A stretch of DNA of 64,000 bases from Flavobacterium psychraerolatum. Lineage in GTDB: Bacteria > Bacteroidota > Bacteroidia > Flavobacteriales > Flavobacteriaceae. Made by a program: the position numbers and the translations under genes. Every line of letters starts with the position of its first letter. Position 1 is the first letter of the stretch. The notes below the pieces were generated by a model. That model did not search any database and was not told the DNA's origin. It saw nothing but the letters and a program-made list of their open reading frames with translations. The stretch is taken from the NCBI RefSeq assembly GCF_025960985.1, contig NZ_JAOQMX010000024.1:1-64000 (forward strand), given 5' to 3'. This document shows, one piece after another, positions 52,195 through 61,837 of this stretch.

Positions 52195-54111
52195 ATGAAG
52201 AATACTATTGCGGAACGTATTTATGATTTTCTAAAAGATTATCCACCCTTTAATTTGATTTCGAAAACGACCTTATTAGAAGTGGCACGAAATGTCGAAA
52301 TTCAATATTTTGAAAAAGATACCATTATCTTCAATCAAGATGATGCTCCACATGAGCATTTTTATATTATTAATCAAGGTTCGGTGCGTTTGTACCGTTT
52401 TGTAAATAATGAGAAGAAAAATTTAGACATATGTGATGAAGGAGATTTGTTTGGACTTCGACCATTGATTATGAATGAACATTATTTAATGGGTGCTGCT
52501 GCCAATGAAGAAGTGATTCTTTATGGTATTCCGATTGGATTATTTCATACTATTATTGCCGAATCGCCAAAGGTAAGTCAGTTTTTGATTGCTAGTTTTG
52601 CAACGAATACCCGAGACCCCTATTCGGACAAACACAAAGGGAAGTTGTTTGCCAATGTATCTTCTGTTCAAAAATCAGACAGTAGCTTTGCAGAAGTTCA
52701 GTCGGCAAAGTACACCAAGAATCCTATAATGTGCACCGAAGAAATTACAATTAAGGAGGCTTGTCAAATTATGACAGCAGCCAAGGTAAACTCAATTATT
52801 GTGGCTATAGACAAAATTCCTATTGGGATTATAACCGACAAAGATATTAGGACAAAAATAGGTACAGGTTTGTTTTTGATAACTGAAAAAGTGAACAGTA
52901 TAATGACTTCGCCTGTGGTTACTTTTCCGGAAAAAATTACAGTTGCCGAGGCGCAAATTGCCATTTTAAAACATAAGGTTTCTCATATTTGTATTACAAA
53001 AGATGGTACTCCAGAGACTGAAATTGTTGGAGTTCTTGGAGATCATGATTTGAATATTGTACAAGGGAACAATCCTATATTTTTGACTCGTGAAATTAAA
53101 TATGCTACTGATGTTGAAACCCTACGTCACATAAGAGTGCAAGCGTCGGAATTGACCAGTCGCTATTTGGAACAAGAGATTCCGATTTATTTTATTACTA
53201 AAGTGATTTCTGAAATAAATACAGCAATTACCAAAAGAATTATTAAGTTGAGTATTACTGAAATGGGAGAAGAGCCTCCTGCAGCTTATGCATGGCTGGC
53301 TATGGGTAGTCAAGGTCGAAAAGAACAATTGTTGATTACCGATCAAGATAATGCATTAGTTTTTGAAAATGTTCCAGAAGAAGATTATGTACGCGTACAA
53401 GATTATTTTTTGAGATTATCGACAAAAGTGACTGAAAAGCTTAATACTGTTGGTTTTGAGTACTGTCCTGCTAATATTATGGCAAGCAATCCAAAATGGT
53501 GTATTTCTTTGAAAGAATGGAAGAAACAATTTAAGGATTGGGTAAACCATCCCACTTCTGAAAAGATTTTGTTGAGTATCATTTTCTTTGATTTCGAATA
53601 TATTGCTGGGGACCAAGATTTGTACCATCAAATGTCAGATAGCGTTTTTCGTTATATTGCAGATAAGGAGATATTTCTAGGTTTTTTGAGTAAGGCAACT
53701 TTGAATAACCCTGCGCCACTTGGGTTTTTTAAACAATTTTTGGTAGAGCAAGATGGTGAGCATAAAGACCAATTCGATATAAAAAGTAGGGCAATTCGGC
53801 CTTTGGTTGATGCAGCACGTATTTTTTCATTACACCATAACCTGAAAATAAACAATACAATTGCACGTTATGAAAAGTTGATGGAAGTAGAACCTCAGAA
53901 TCGAGATTTTTTTGAGTCATGTGCCAATGCTTTTAAAATTTTATTACAGTTTAGAACACTGCAAGGTTTGGCCAATCATGATGCCGGTAAATTTGTAGAC
54001 ATTAATAGCCTGAGTAAAGCAGATCGATTGAAATTGAAAAGTTGTTTTAAACCGATTAAGAATGTACATGAATCTTTGTCAAATCGCTTTAATATATCCC
54101 TAATCCCGTAA
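52195..54111 (+). CDS. cNMP-binding / CBS / DUF294 nucleotidyltransferase-like protein
   Basis: 638 residues with four parts. A cyclic-nucleotide-binding-like domain (about 15-130; FEKDTIIFNQDDAPHEHFYI, NQGSVRLYRF) is followed by a CBS pair (about 180-300; IKEACQIMTAAKVNSIIVAI, GIITDKDIR, ITVAEAQIAIL), a DUF294 nucleotidyltransferase-like domain (about 345-470; AMGSQGRKEQLLITDQDNAL, carrying the G-S and D-x-D pattern), and a helical DUF294 C-terminal domain. Relatives are usually paired with a DnaQ-type exonuclease, as here (3 nt apart). The regulatory input suggests signalling; the reaction is unknown. Confidence 0.9.
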   Translation: MKNTIAERIYDFLKDYPPFNLISKTTLLEVARNVEIQYFEKDTIIFNQDDAPHEHFYIINQGSVRLYRFVNNEKKNLDICDEGDLFGLRPLIMNEHYLMGAAANEEVILYGIPIGLFHTIIAESPKVSQFLIASFATNTRDPYSDKHKGKLFANVSSVQKSDSSFAEVQSAKYTKNPIMCTEEITIKEACQIMTAAKVNSIIVAIDKIPIGIITDKDIRTKIGTGLFLITEKVNSIMTSPVVTFPEKITVAEAQIAILKHKVSHICITKDGTPETEIVGVLGDHDLNIVQGNNPIFLTREIKYATDVETLRHIRVQASELTSRYLEQEIPIYFITKVISEINTAITKRIIKLSITEMGEEPPAAYAWLAMGSQGRKEQLLITDQDNALVFENVPEEDYVRVQDYFLRLSTKVTEKLNTVGFEYCPANIMASNPKWCISLKEWKKQFKDWVNHPTSEKILLSIIFFDFEYIAGDQDLYHQMSDSVFRYIADKEIFLGFLSKATLNNPAPLGFFKQFLVEQDGEHKDQFDIKSRAIRPLVDAARIFSLHHNLKINNTIARYEKLMEVEPQNRDFFESCANAFKILLQFRTLQGLANHDAGKFVDINSLSKADRLKLKSCFKPIKNVHESLSNRFNISLIP

Positions 54112-54114
54112 TTT

Positions 54115-54783
54115 ATGTTTTCATTTTTAAAAAAGAGTAAGTATCCCGATTTCTGGAAAAAGCATATTGAAACTGTACGGAATACAAAGAAGTATAATAG
54201 TTTTGAAGACATTCGTTTTGTGGTTTTGGATACCGAAACTACAGGCTTTGATTATGAAAAAGATCGCATTCTTTGTATAGGTGCGGTGGCTATTAAAAAT
54301 AATAAAATTCAAGTTGCAGACTCTTTTGAAGTATATATAAAGCAGGATGTTTTTAATAAAGATACAGTCAAAATCCACGGTATTCGCCGAGATGGTACCG
54401 AAGTAAAAGTTAGTGAAGAGGAGGCTCTCATTCAGTTTTTGGATTATTTGGACGATGCCATTATAGTAGCACATCACACCAAATTTGACATCACAATGAT
54501 CAACAAAGCATTGCGTAGAATAGGAGGAGGTACCATCAGATCAAAACAGCTAGACACTAATTTTATTCATAAAAAAATGGCGCCTGGTGATAATTTCCAA
54601 AAAATGTTTTCTTTGGATGAATTATGCGAAATATACAATGTCAAAAAACAGGACCGTCATACCGCCTTGGGAGATGCTTTGATTACGGCGTATCTCTTTT
54701 TGAAACTTACCTATAAATATAAAAAAAATAACGTACTTGATATTGACGGTTTGGTCAAGACAAATTATAAATTGTATTCTTAG
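54115..54783 (+). CDS. DnaQ-like 3'-5' exonuclease
   Basis: 222 residues. DEDDh exonuclease motifs: Exo I VLDTETTGFDYEKDRIL (D, E), Exo II AHHTKFDITMINKAL (D), Exo III RHTALGDALITAYLFLKL (H, D). It resembles DNA polymerase III epsilon-type proofreaders but is coupled to the DUF294 protein by 3 nt, a pairing seen in other bacteria where it is not the replicative epsilon. Substrate (DNA or RNA) is not known. The N-terminal 35 residues are basic (FLKKSKYPDFWKKH). Confidence 0.9.
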   Translation: MFSFLKKSKYPDFWKKHIETVRNTKKYNSFEDIRFVVLDTETTGFDYEKDRILCIGAVAIKNNKIQVADSFEVYIKQDVFNKDTVKIHGIRRDGTEVKVSEEEALIQFLDYLDDAIIVAHHTKFDITMINKALRRIGGGTIRSKQLDTNFIHKKMAPGDNFQKMFSLDELCEIYNVKKQDRHTALGDALITAYLFLKLTYKYKKNNVLDIDGLVKTNYKLYS

Positions 54784-54875
54784 TTTTTTATAATAGTTCA
54801 GAATATTTTTTTACGATATGTAATATTTGGAACCTAGAGAAGTGGAGCAAAGAAATCACTCAAAAGCCTTTGATC

Positions 54876-57386
54876 TTATTTTGTTTTACTTCTCTTTAAC
54901 CATTTGTAGATTTCGATCCATAAAACAGAAATACTGCTAACTTCGATACAAATTGAAATGTGGCTCCAATCTAAAGGTACTACTTTGAAAAAAGTAGCTA
55001 CAACTGGAGTATAAATGATAATTGCAAGTAGGATTATTGTCAAGCCATTCATGAAGATCATCATGTTATTTTTATTTTTCAAAGATGTTAAAACAGAATA
55101 GTAAAAGGAGCGATTGACGAGCGACAGCATACTATTTGATAAAACAAGAGTAGTAAAAACTAGGGTTCTTGTCAAATTTTCATTTCCACCGTTTTGCACA
55201 CTTATTTGATATACGGTCAAAACACCTATTGTAATTACAAGTCCTTGGATGACGCTCAATCCCATCTCTTTTAAGGATAAAAAAGTACTGCTGATTTGCC
55301 TTGGAGGTTGCGTCATGCTATTTTTCTCTACGGGTTCATTTTCATATACTATGGAACACATAGGTCCCATAATCATTTCGAGGAAAATTACGTGAACAGG
55401 AGTGAAAATATCGGGATAAATCCACCCCAAGAATAAAGGTAGTGAGACGGTGAGAATAATAGGGATATGGATTGAAACTATGTATTGTACTGCTTTTTTT
55501 ATATTGGTATAGATGCGACGTCCGGCAGTAACAGCTACAATCATTTTGGACAAATCATCATCTATCAAAATCATATCTGCAGCACTTTTTGCAATTTCGG
55601 TACCCTTTTTTCCCATTGCTATTCCGATGTGGGCCGATTTTAAAGCAGGTCCATCATTAACACCATCACCAATCATGGCAACAATTTGATTGTCTTTTTT
55701 GAGAGCATTGATTACGGTCAACTTTGCTTCGGGAAACATGCGAGTAAATAGTACATTTTCATGAATGGCAGTGATAAGTTGAAGGTCGGCGAGTTTCATA
55801 ATCGCTTCGCCTTCGATGATTTGGGAGGTATTGGCAATTCCTGCACTATTAGCTATGCTTTGTGTGGTAGGACTGTTATCACCTGTGATAACTTTTACTT
55901 GAATTCCTGCTTCGTAAAATTGTTTGAAAACCGCTTGGATATTGGCCTTTGGAGGATCAAAAAAGGCAACCAATCCAATAAAATTAAAAGGCAATTCTTG
56001 TTGGTTATCTGGGAAGTTCAAAGAGTCAAAGTGTGATTGTGCAACACCTAATACACGATAGCCCTCTAATGCCAATTTGGTAATGGTTGTCTGGATTTTT
56101 GTTTTGTCACTTGCAGTTAGGTTGCTTACTTTTAAGATGGTTTCTGCTGCTCCTTTTGCTGCAATTATGTGTTCTCCTTGTGCATTGGCAAATACATGAG
56201 TCATCATAGGTGGTTTGCCGTCTAGTGGATATTCATGGATGATATTAAATTCTCTGCGGTTATCAGTTGTTGCGGTATTTTCATAAACCTTGTGTAGCGT
56301 TTTTTCCATGGGATCAAAAGGTACGGGTTCGCTTGCCCACATCGCAATTTCGATTACTTTTTTGGCTTCCGGAATATTCCAGTTTCCCTTACCGTATAAT
56401 TGATTAGTCGCAAAGACGTAAACGGAATGTAAGACCATTTTGTTCTCAGTGATGGTTCCTGTTTTATCGGTACAGATCACGGTGGCGCTGCCTAGAGTTT
56501 CTACCGTTCTAATTTTCTTGATAATAATTCCTTCTTTCATCAATCTCCAGGACCCCAATGCCATAAAAGTAGTGAAGGCTACTGGGATTTCTTCTGGTAA
56601 AATAGACATGGCTAGCGTGAGTCCTTTAAGTAAACTATTTAGAATAGCATGCGTTTTATAGAAATAAACACCCCAAACCAATAAAAAAATAATAATCCCG
56701 ATGATTGCCATTCCTTTTACAAAACTTTCAATTTGAATTTGTAATGGTGTAGGTTCGTCTTTTGCATCTAAAAGAGCCGTTCCTAATTGTCCCATTTTGG
56801 TATGATTTCCAACCGCAGTCACTCGAAAAATCGCCAAACCAGTTGCTACTAATGTTCCGCTGAAAACATTTTTGTTTTCGGACTTATCCGATTTATATAC
56901 GCTATAGGCTTCACCAGTTAGGTTGGACTCATTTACCGAAAAATCATTGCTATGTACAATTTTACCATCGGCATTGATGGTTGTTCCTTCTTCGGCTATA
57001 ACCAAATCGTTGATAACAATATCTTTGGTCGGAATTTTTAAGGAGAGTCCGTTGCGGTACACGGTACTGAGAGGTTCTGTTAGTTTTTCTAAAGCTTCAA
57101 TTGCTTTTCGACTGCGATTATCTTGAAAAAAAGATATGCTAGAAACAGCAATAATGGCAGCCAACATAAAATAGGCTTCACTGTTTTCGCCCAAAACAAA
57201 ATAAATAACTGTCACGGCAATTAGCAACAGCAACATTGGTTCTTTTAATATATCAATAATAGCACTCCACCATTTGTATTGAGATGTATGCACTTGCTCG
57301 TTTGCCCCAAATTCTTTTCGAGAATGAAGTACTTCGGCATCAGTAAGTCCGATGATATTTTGAGGAATATTAATTTCTTTTGCCAT
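54876..57386 (-). CDS. Cation-translocating P-type ATPase (P2/calcium-like)
   Basis: About 836 residues from the ATG at 57386; the ATG at 57395 adds three. Actuator motif LTGEAYSV (TGE kept, usual Ser replaced by Ala), M4 motif ILPEEIPVAFTT, phosphorylation site CTDKTGTITENK (Asp307), nucleotide-binding KGAAETILK, and hinge MIGDGVNDGPALK. The PEEIP helix and lack of metal-binding N-terminal domain fit P2-type bacterial Ca2+/Mg2+/Mn2+ pumps rather than heavy-metal P1B pumps; the ion is not certain. Single gene, converging with the exonuclease. Confidence 0.92.
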   Translation of the reverse strand: MAKEINIPQNIIGLTDAEVLHSRKEFGANEQVHTSQYKWWSAIIDILKEPMLLLLIAVTVIYFVLGENSEAYFMLAAIIAVSSISFFQDNRSRKAIEALEKLTEPLSTVYRNGLSLKIPTKDIVINDLVIAEEGTTINADGKIVHSNDFSVNESNLTGEAYSVYKSDKSENKNVFSGTLVATGLAIFRVTAVGNHTKMGQLGTALLDAKDEPTPLQIQIESFVKGMAIIGIIIFLLVWGVYFYKTHAILNSLLKGLTLAMSILPEEIPVAFTTFMALGSWRLMKEGIIIKKIRTVETLGSATVICTDKTGTITENKMVLHSVYVFATNQLYGKGNWNIPEAKKVIEIAMWASEPVPFDPMEKTLHKVYENTATTDNRREFNIIHEYPLDGKPPMMTHVFANAQGEHIIAAKGAAETILKVSNLTASDKTKIQTTITKLALEGYRVLGVAQSHFDSLNFPDNQQELPFNFIGLVAFFDPPKANIQAVFKQFYEAGIQVKVITGDNSPTTQSIANSAGIANTSQIIEGEAIMKLADLQLITAIHENVLFTRMFPEAKLTVINALKKDNQIVAMIGDGVNDGPALKSAHIGIAMGKKGTEIAKSAADMILIDDDLSKMIVAVTAGRRIYTNIKKAVQYIVSIHIPIILTVSLPLFLGWIYPDIFTPVHVIFLEMIMGPMCSIVYENEPVEKNSMTQPPRQISSTFLSLKEMGLSVIQGLVITIGVLTVYQISVQNGGNENLTRTLVFTTLVLSNSMLSLVNRSFYYSVLTSLKNKNNMMIFMNGLTIILLAIIIYTPVVATFFKVVPLDWSHISICIEVSSISVLWIEIYKWLKRSKTK

Positions 57387-57773
57387 CTTTACCAAGGAAT
57401 TGTATTACTCAAATATACCTATTTATTGGCGGTTGAGTTGTGTTGCAATGGGAGCTGTTTGAAATTGATATTCAGACTAGATATAAATAAAAAATTAGGT
57501 ATGGAAATAATGGTGATACAGATCTAATGAAAAATTATGATTTTTTAAAAAGTATGAGCAATATAAAAGCCTATCAGACTTTCAAAATATATTTCTTTTT
57601 CTTGCAATAAAGATTAGTGGAATTCAAAAAAATAACAGAATGGATTATTTCCATTAGTACAATTCTTCTCCTGTTTTCAATCAAAATAAATCTGTGATTT
57701 TTTTTTAAATAGCGACAATTAATACCAATTAGTACCATTGTTGTCCAACCTTTATCCAAAATAAATAGTAGTT

Positions 57774-58658
57774 TTATGTTTTAGCTTGATGAACCACCAT
57801 TTGTGGGAACGGAATTTCAATACCTTCTTTGTCGAAAGCAATTTTCAATCTCTTTCTCAATTCTCCCGTGACTTCCCACTGTTTGCTGCCAGTGGTTTCT
57901 CCTAGTATTTTAACAATAATGGCAGAATCTGCAAAATCATTAACACGCAAAAATTGTGGTGCTTTGAGTATGTGCTCCTTTAATACAGGATCATTAGCGA
58001 GATCATTACCCACGCGATTGATTACTTCAATAAGGTGGTCTAGATCGGTACTGTATCCTACACCCATGTCTAAGTTAACTCTTGAGAAATCTTTAGACAG
58101 GTTCGAAACAGTTTTTATTTCTCCATGCGGAATGTGATGCACGGTTCCGTCCATATCCCTCAAAGTTGTTTTCCGTAAACTAATCTCTTCTACAGCTCCA
58201 CTTAACGTATCAAATTTCACAACATCACCTATTCGATACTGGTTTTCTAGAATTATAAAAAGGCCCGTAATAACATCTCTAATGAGGTATTGTCCCCCAA
58301 AACCAAAAGCCAAACCTACAATTCCTGCAGCAGCAATAATAGGAGCGATTTCAATACCAAACTCACTCAATATCATCAAGGTACTGATAGTGATAATTCC
58401 AATTTTGGAAGTGGTGGTGAAAATCTGGATTAAAGTGGCTTCTCTTTTTAGTTCTGCTTCCTTAGATTGGTGTTTTTCTGGTCGCACTGCAATACGCACT
58501 GCTTTGGCTATAAAGCGCACCAGAAGTTTGTGAATAATAATAGCAAAAATTGTGATAAATAGTACTTTCACCCCGCTAGACATTCCCCAAGCAATTATCT
58601 TTTCAGCGTATAAATCAGTGTATTTTTGAATGATTTTTAATAGATGATCTGTATTCAT
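57774..58658 (-). CDS. Small-conductance mechanosensitive channel (MscS family)
   Basis: 294 residues. Three membrane helices, the last being the pore helix with Gly/Ala packing: IIAAAGIVGLAFGFGGQYLI then RDVITGLFIILENQYRIGD, the most conserved MscS segment. The beta domain (GAVEEISLRKTTLRDMDGTV, HHIPHGEIKTVSNLS) and C-terminal alpha/beta domain follow. It releases solutes on osmotic downshock. Single gene; the 380-bp gap to the P-type ATPase (57387-57773) shows no clear feature. Confidence 0.95.
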   Translation of the reverse strand: MNTDHLLKIIQKYTDLYAEKIIAWGMSSGVKVLFITIFAIIIHKLLVRFIAKAVRIAVRPEKHQSKEAELKREATLIQIFTTTSKIGIITISTLMILSEFGIEIAPIIAAAGIVGLAFGFGGQYLIRDVITGLFIILENQYRIGDVVKFDTLSGAVEEISLRKTTLRDMDGTVHHIPHGEIKTVSNLSKDFSRVNLDMGVGYSTDLDHLIEVINRVGNDLANDPVLKEHILKAPQFLRVNDFADSAIIVKILGETTGSKQWEVTGELRKRLKIAFDKEGIEIPFPQMVVHQAKT

Positions 58659-58766
58659 ACTGTATTTTTTTAATAGAAATTTTTTAATTTATTGCAATTT
58701 AAAAGTTTTTAGTTGCGTTCGCCAATTCCTGATGTTGTTATTATGTTAAAATAGGATAAAAGTAAA

Positions 58767-58798
58767 AAGTCCAAAAACGATGGTGTTTTTGGACTTTC
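58767..58798. terminator. Terminator downstream of the DUF3276 gene
   Basis: AAAGTCCAAAAACG/TGTTTTTGGACTTT, 12-13-bp stem, 22 bp past the DUF3276 stop. Confidence 0.75.
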
Positions 58799-58820
58799 TT
58801 TTGTATGGAAGGGAAAAAGA

Positions 58821-59207
58821 CTAAATATCGTCAAATTCTATATCAGTGAAACTAGATACATGTGGTATAGCTTCTGGGCTTACAGCAACTCTTTCGGTTG
58901 TATATTCTTTTTTAAAATCTTTTTGGTGTCTTTCAGATATTACTTCTTCACCTTTGTGGTTCAAGACATACGAAGTCATTTCTTCAAGAATTTCAGAGAA
59001 GGCTGTAAAGTCCTCTTTATACAAGTATATTTTATGTTTTTTGAAGTGAAACGAACCATCTTCTTCAGTAAACTTTTTACTTTCGGTAATTGTTATGTAG
59101 TAGTCATCAGCTTTGGTTGCTCTCACATCAAAGAAATAAGTCCTTCTTCCTGCACGTAAAACTTTAGAAAAAATTTCTTCTTTTTCTAATATATCATTTT
59201 CTCTCAT
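58821..59207 (-). CDS. DUF3276 (PUR-like nucleic-acid-binding) protein
   Basis: About 128 residues from the ATG at 59207; an ATG at 59222 adds five. The PUR-like core is EIFSKVLRAGRRTYFFDVRA, TKADDYYITITESKKF and KHKIYLYKEDFTAFSEILEEM, the single-repeat form of the Pur-alpha fold found in Bacteroidota and spirochaetes, where it binds single-stranded nucleic acid. Acidic C-terminus (FTDIEFDDI). Single gene with a good terminator. Confidence 0.88.
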   Translation of the reverse strand: MRENDILEKEEIFSKVLRAGRRTYFFDVRATKADDYYITITESKKFTEEDGSFHFKKHKIYLYKEDFTAFSEILEEMTSYVLNHKGEEVISERHQKDFKKEYTTERVAVSPEAIPHVSSFTDIEFDDI

Positions 59208-59278
59208 AATCACTTCGAACAATTTATGGTTATTAAATCGTAATCAAAAATCATAAAAAAATAGTTATTAAACAACAA

Positions 59279-61039
59279 TTACAGCAATTCTTTTTCCGAA
59301 AGTTGCTTTAAATATAGCGATGCATAATAACCTTCTTCATTTATCAACTGGTTATGAGATCCTTGTTGTATTATTTTACCTTCGTCAAGAATGATGATTC
59401 GATCTGCATTTTTGGCAGATGAGATTCTATGGCTTACAATTATGGTTGTTTTGTCTTTGCACACCTCAAAAAGATTATTCAAAATAGCTTCCTCTGTTTC
59501 GGTATCAACTGCTGATAAACAGTCATCAAAAAGTAAAATAGGTGGGTTTTTTATAATCGCTCTCGCAATAGAAACACGCTGTTTTTGTCCACCCGAAAGT
59601 GTAATTCCGCGTTCACCCAAAACAGTTTCATATTGGTTCTTGAATCCCATAATGTTTTTGTGTACCACAGCATTTTTGGCAGCCGTCATTACCTCGTCAT
59701 CAGTTGCATTTTCTTTTCCAAACTTGATGTTGTTTTTAATCGAATCCGAGAATAGAAAAGCATCTTGAGGAACTATACCAATGCTATTACGTAAGTCAAA
59801 CAAATTCAAAGTGCTAATTTCTTTTCCGTCAACTTTAATTGTACCAGACGTCACATCATAAATACGCGAAATCAAGGATAGAATTGTAGATTTTCCAGAA
59901 CCTGTATTCCCAAGAATAGCTAGTGTTTCCCCTCTTTTTATTGTGAAGCTTATGTTTTTTAGCGCCATAATATTTGTATCCTCATACCTATAGCTCACAT
60001 TGTCAAATACGATCGTACCTTCAACAGTTGAATGTCCTGGATTTGTATTGGTAATTTCAGGCTCAATTTTCAAAAATTCATTTAATCTTTTTTGTGAAGC
60101 TTCTGCCTCTTGCACCATTGACGACACCCATCCCAATGAAGCTACTGGCCAAGTCAACATATTTACATACAAGATGAATTCTGCAATAGTACCAATACTT
60201 TTAATCGTTCCTTCAATATACATCAATCCACCAAAATAGATTACCACCAAGTTACTTATCCCGATCAAAGCCAACATCAACGGGCCAAATAGAGATTGTA
60301 CTCGTGCCAAATCCAAGCTTTTACTTTTACTTTCATGGGCCAAATCCACCATGTTATTTTGGTGTTGATTTTCTAACGAGTACGCTTTAATGACACGTAT
60401 TCCCGAGAAAATCTCTTGTGAAAAACTTGATACTTTGGATAAATATTGTTGAAAAGTAGTACTTCGTTTATTAATCTCAGAGCTTAGCTTAAAGATAGCA
60501 TAGGATAGCAAAGGTAGTGGTAGTAGTGTGTACAGAGTAAGTCTAGGCGATACATTATACATATACAAAATCACGATTGTAAACCTAATAATAGTATTGA
60601 TAGTGTACATCACTGCAGGGCCAACATACATGCGCACCTTGGAAACATCCTCACTAATACGGTTCATCAAATCACCCGTTCTATTCTTTTTATAAAAGTT
60701 TTGAGATAAATTTTCATATTGCTTAAAAACCTCATTTTTCAAGTCAAATTCTATATGACGAGACATCACAATCAATGTCTGACGCATCAAAAAGGTCAAA
60801 AAACCTGCGATGATGGTTGTACCAATAATCAATAAGATGTTGTTAATGAGTTCAGCCTGAATCACATCGCTAGAAATCGATTGGTTCCTAGAGAATTTTT
60901 CTATAGAATCAAACGATTGACTAATTAATTTGGGCGTGAAGAGCATGAAAATCTGAGCGATAATGGTAAATAAAATACCCAACATAAAGCGGTATTTGTA
61001 TTTGGCAAAATATTTATTAAGATAACCTAATTCTTTCAT
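59279..61039 (-). CDS. ABC exporter (fused membrane and ATPase domains)
   Basis: 586 residues. Six membrane helices in the first 320 (RFMLGILFTIIAQIFMLF onwards), then an ABC ATPase: Walker A LGNTGSGKSTI, Q-loop GIVPQDAFLFSDSI, signature LSGGQKQRVSIARA, Walker B LLFDDCLSAVDTE and His in IVSHRISS. The Walker B acidic pair is followed by Cys-Leu-Ser rather than the common Ala-Thr-Ser, as in the MdlA/B-type heterodimer branch. It may pair with another half-transporter; no partner is adjacent. Substrate unknown. Confidence 0.92.
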   Translation of the reverse strand: MKELGYLNKYFAKYKYRFMLGILFTIIAQIFMLFTPKLISQSFDSIEKFSRNQSISSDVIQAELINNILLIIGTTIIAGFLTFLMRQTLIVMSRHIEFDLKNEVFKQYENLSQNFYKKNRTGDLMNRISEDVSKVRMYVGPAVMYTINTIIRFTIVILYMYNVSPRLTLYTLLPLPLLSYAIFKLSSEINKRSTTFQQYLSKVSSFSQEIFSGIRVIKAYSLENQHQNNMVDLAHESKSKSLDLARVQSLFGPLMLALIGISNLVVIYFGGLMYIEGTIKSIGTIAEFILYVNMLTWPVASLGWVSSMVQEAEASQKRLNEFLKIEPEITNTNPGHSTVEGTIVFDNVSYRYEDTNIMALKNISFTIKRGETLAILGNTGSGKSTILSLISRIYDVTSGTIKVDGKEISTLNLFDLRNSIGIVPQDAFLFSDSIKNNIKFGKENATDDEVMTAAKNAVVHKNIMGFKNQYETVLGERGITLSGGQKQRVSIARAIIKNPPILLFDDCLSAVDTETEEAILNNLFEVCKDKTTIIVSHRISSAKNADRIIILDEGKIIQQGSHNQLINEEGYYASLYLKQLSEKELL

Positions 61040-61183
61040 GAGTGAGCAAATGCTAGAGGGTTTTGGTATTCAAACTGGTTATTGATAAGGCCAATTCAAT
61101 TAGCAAAGATAAAATATTAAAGACAATTATTTGTTAAACTAAAGTTGTATTCCAGAGTACATTTTGATTTGTAAATATTTCTT

Positions 61184-61298
61184 TGGGCGTGCCAGCAATA
61201 CCAAAAGGGGCTTATTTCACTTTGTCAATATTCAGCCCCTTTCGGTATTGCCGTCGGGCTTTCGGCGCTACTTCGGTAGCTTGCCTCAATCCCTCACG
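61184..61298. repeat. Dispersed intergenic repeat, copy 4 (variant)
   Basis: It begins TGGGCGTGCC and ends TCAATCCCTCACG like copy 1, but the inside differs: AATACCAAAAGGGGC pairs with GCCCCTTTCGGTATT, followed by GTCGGGCTTTCGGC and GGTAGCTTGCC. Open frames crossing it are by-products of the repeat. Confidence 0.65.
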
Positions 61299-61455
61299 TA
61301 AAATGGAGTTGAGAGATATAATTTGTTTCAAAAGTTTATTTAGTGGAATTATTTGTAAGAATAAATTAGGTGTTATTTGAGTTAATAATAGCTTATAAGA
61401 ATTGATGTGAATCAAGTGTTGGGATTTTGCTTTTGCACCCTTATGCACTATATAG

Positions 61456-61565
61456 TGGTAGAAATTCTATTTGAAATAAATTAGCGTGTCGTAGGTACGC
61501 AACAAAATCATTCAAATTACGAACCTACGGCATGCTATATGGGTTTCAATTTATTTCTTCTACCA
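61456..61565. repeat. 110-bp imperfect palindromic element
   Basis: Inner arms TAGCGTGTCGTAGGTACG (61482-61499) and CGAACCTACGGCATGCTA (61520-61537) pair with three mismatches over 18 bp around a 20-bp loop. Outer arms TGGTAGAA (61456) and TTCTACCA (61558-61565) are perfect, with partial pairing between. It has the shape of a miniature inverted-repeat element. No target duplication is evident. Confidence 0.6.
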
Positions 61566-61669
61566 ATTTTTAGTACCTAATATTTGAAACATGATGGCTC
61601 CAACTTGTAGAGAACCTTTAATGCAAGTATTTAGCTGTATCCACAAAGCAGTGCAAGCACAATTATGGA

Positions 61670-61706
61670 AAGTTGTAATCATTAAAACGGTTACAACTTT
61701 TTTTTG
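61670..61706 (+). terminator. Terminator or attenuator upstream of the sulfurtransferase gene
   Basis: AAGTTGTAATC/GGTTACAACTT with T8. It lies 130 bp before the ATG at 61838 on the same strand, with no gene ending just before it. It could end a short untranslated transcript or be part of the repeat-rich gap. Confidence 0.55.
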
Positions 61707-61837
61707 TTACAAATGAAATAATGTTAAACGAAAATCTGTTTTATCTGCGTCCTGATCTAAATCCAAGGAAGTGTTCTATTTTAAGTTTGAATTATCATTC
61801 TATTTCGGTAATTTTAGTTTCTGAAAATAAAAGACTC

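Noticed and set aside
52764..53920. Several minus-strand frames of 60-75 codons
   Set aside because: They lie inside the DUF294/CBS gene, whose domain order is continuous on the plus strand.
57574..57759. 61-codon minus frame between the P-type ATPase and MscS genes
   Set aside because: Low-complexity, basic, AT-driven composition with no domain or good start context; probably chance.
61183..61448. Overlapping open frames of 65 and 78 codons on both strands
   Set aside because: They run through the structured repeat (61184-61298) and neighbouring AT-rich DNA; the translations are repeat-derived and match no family.
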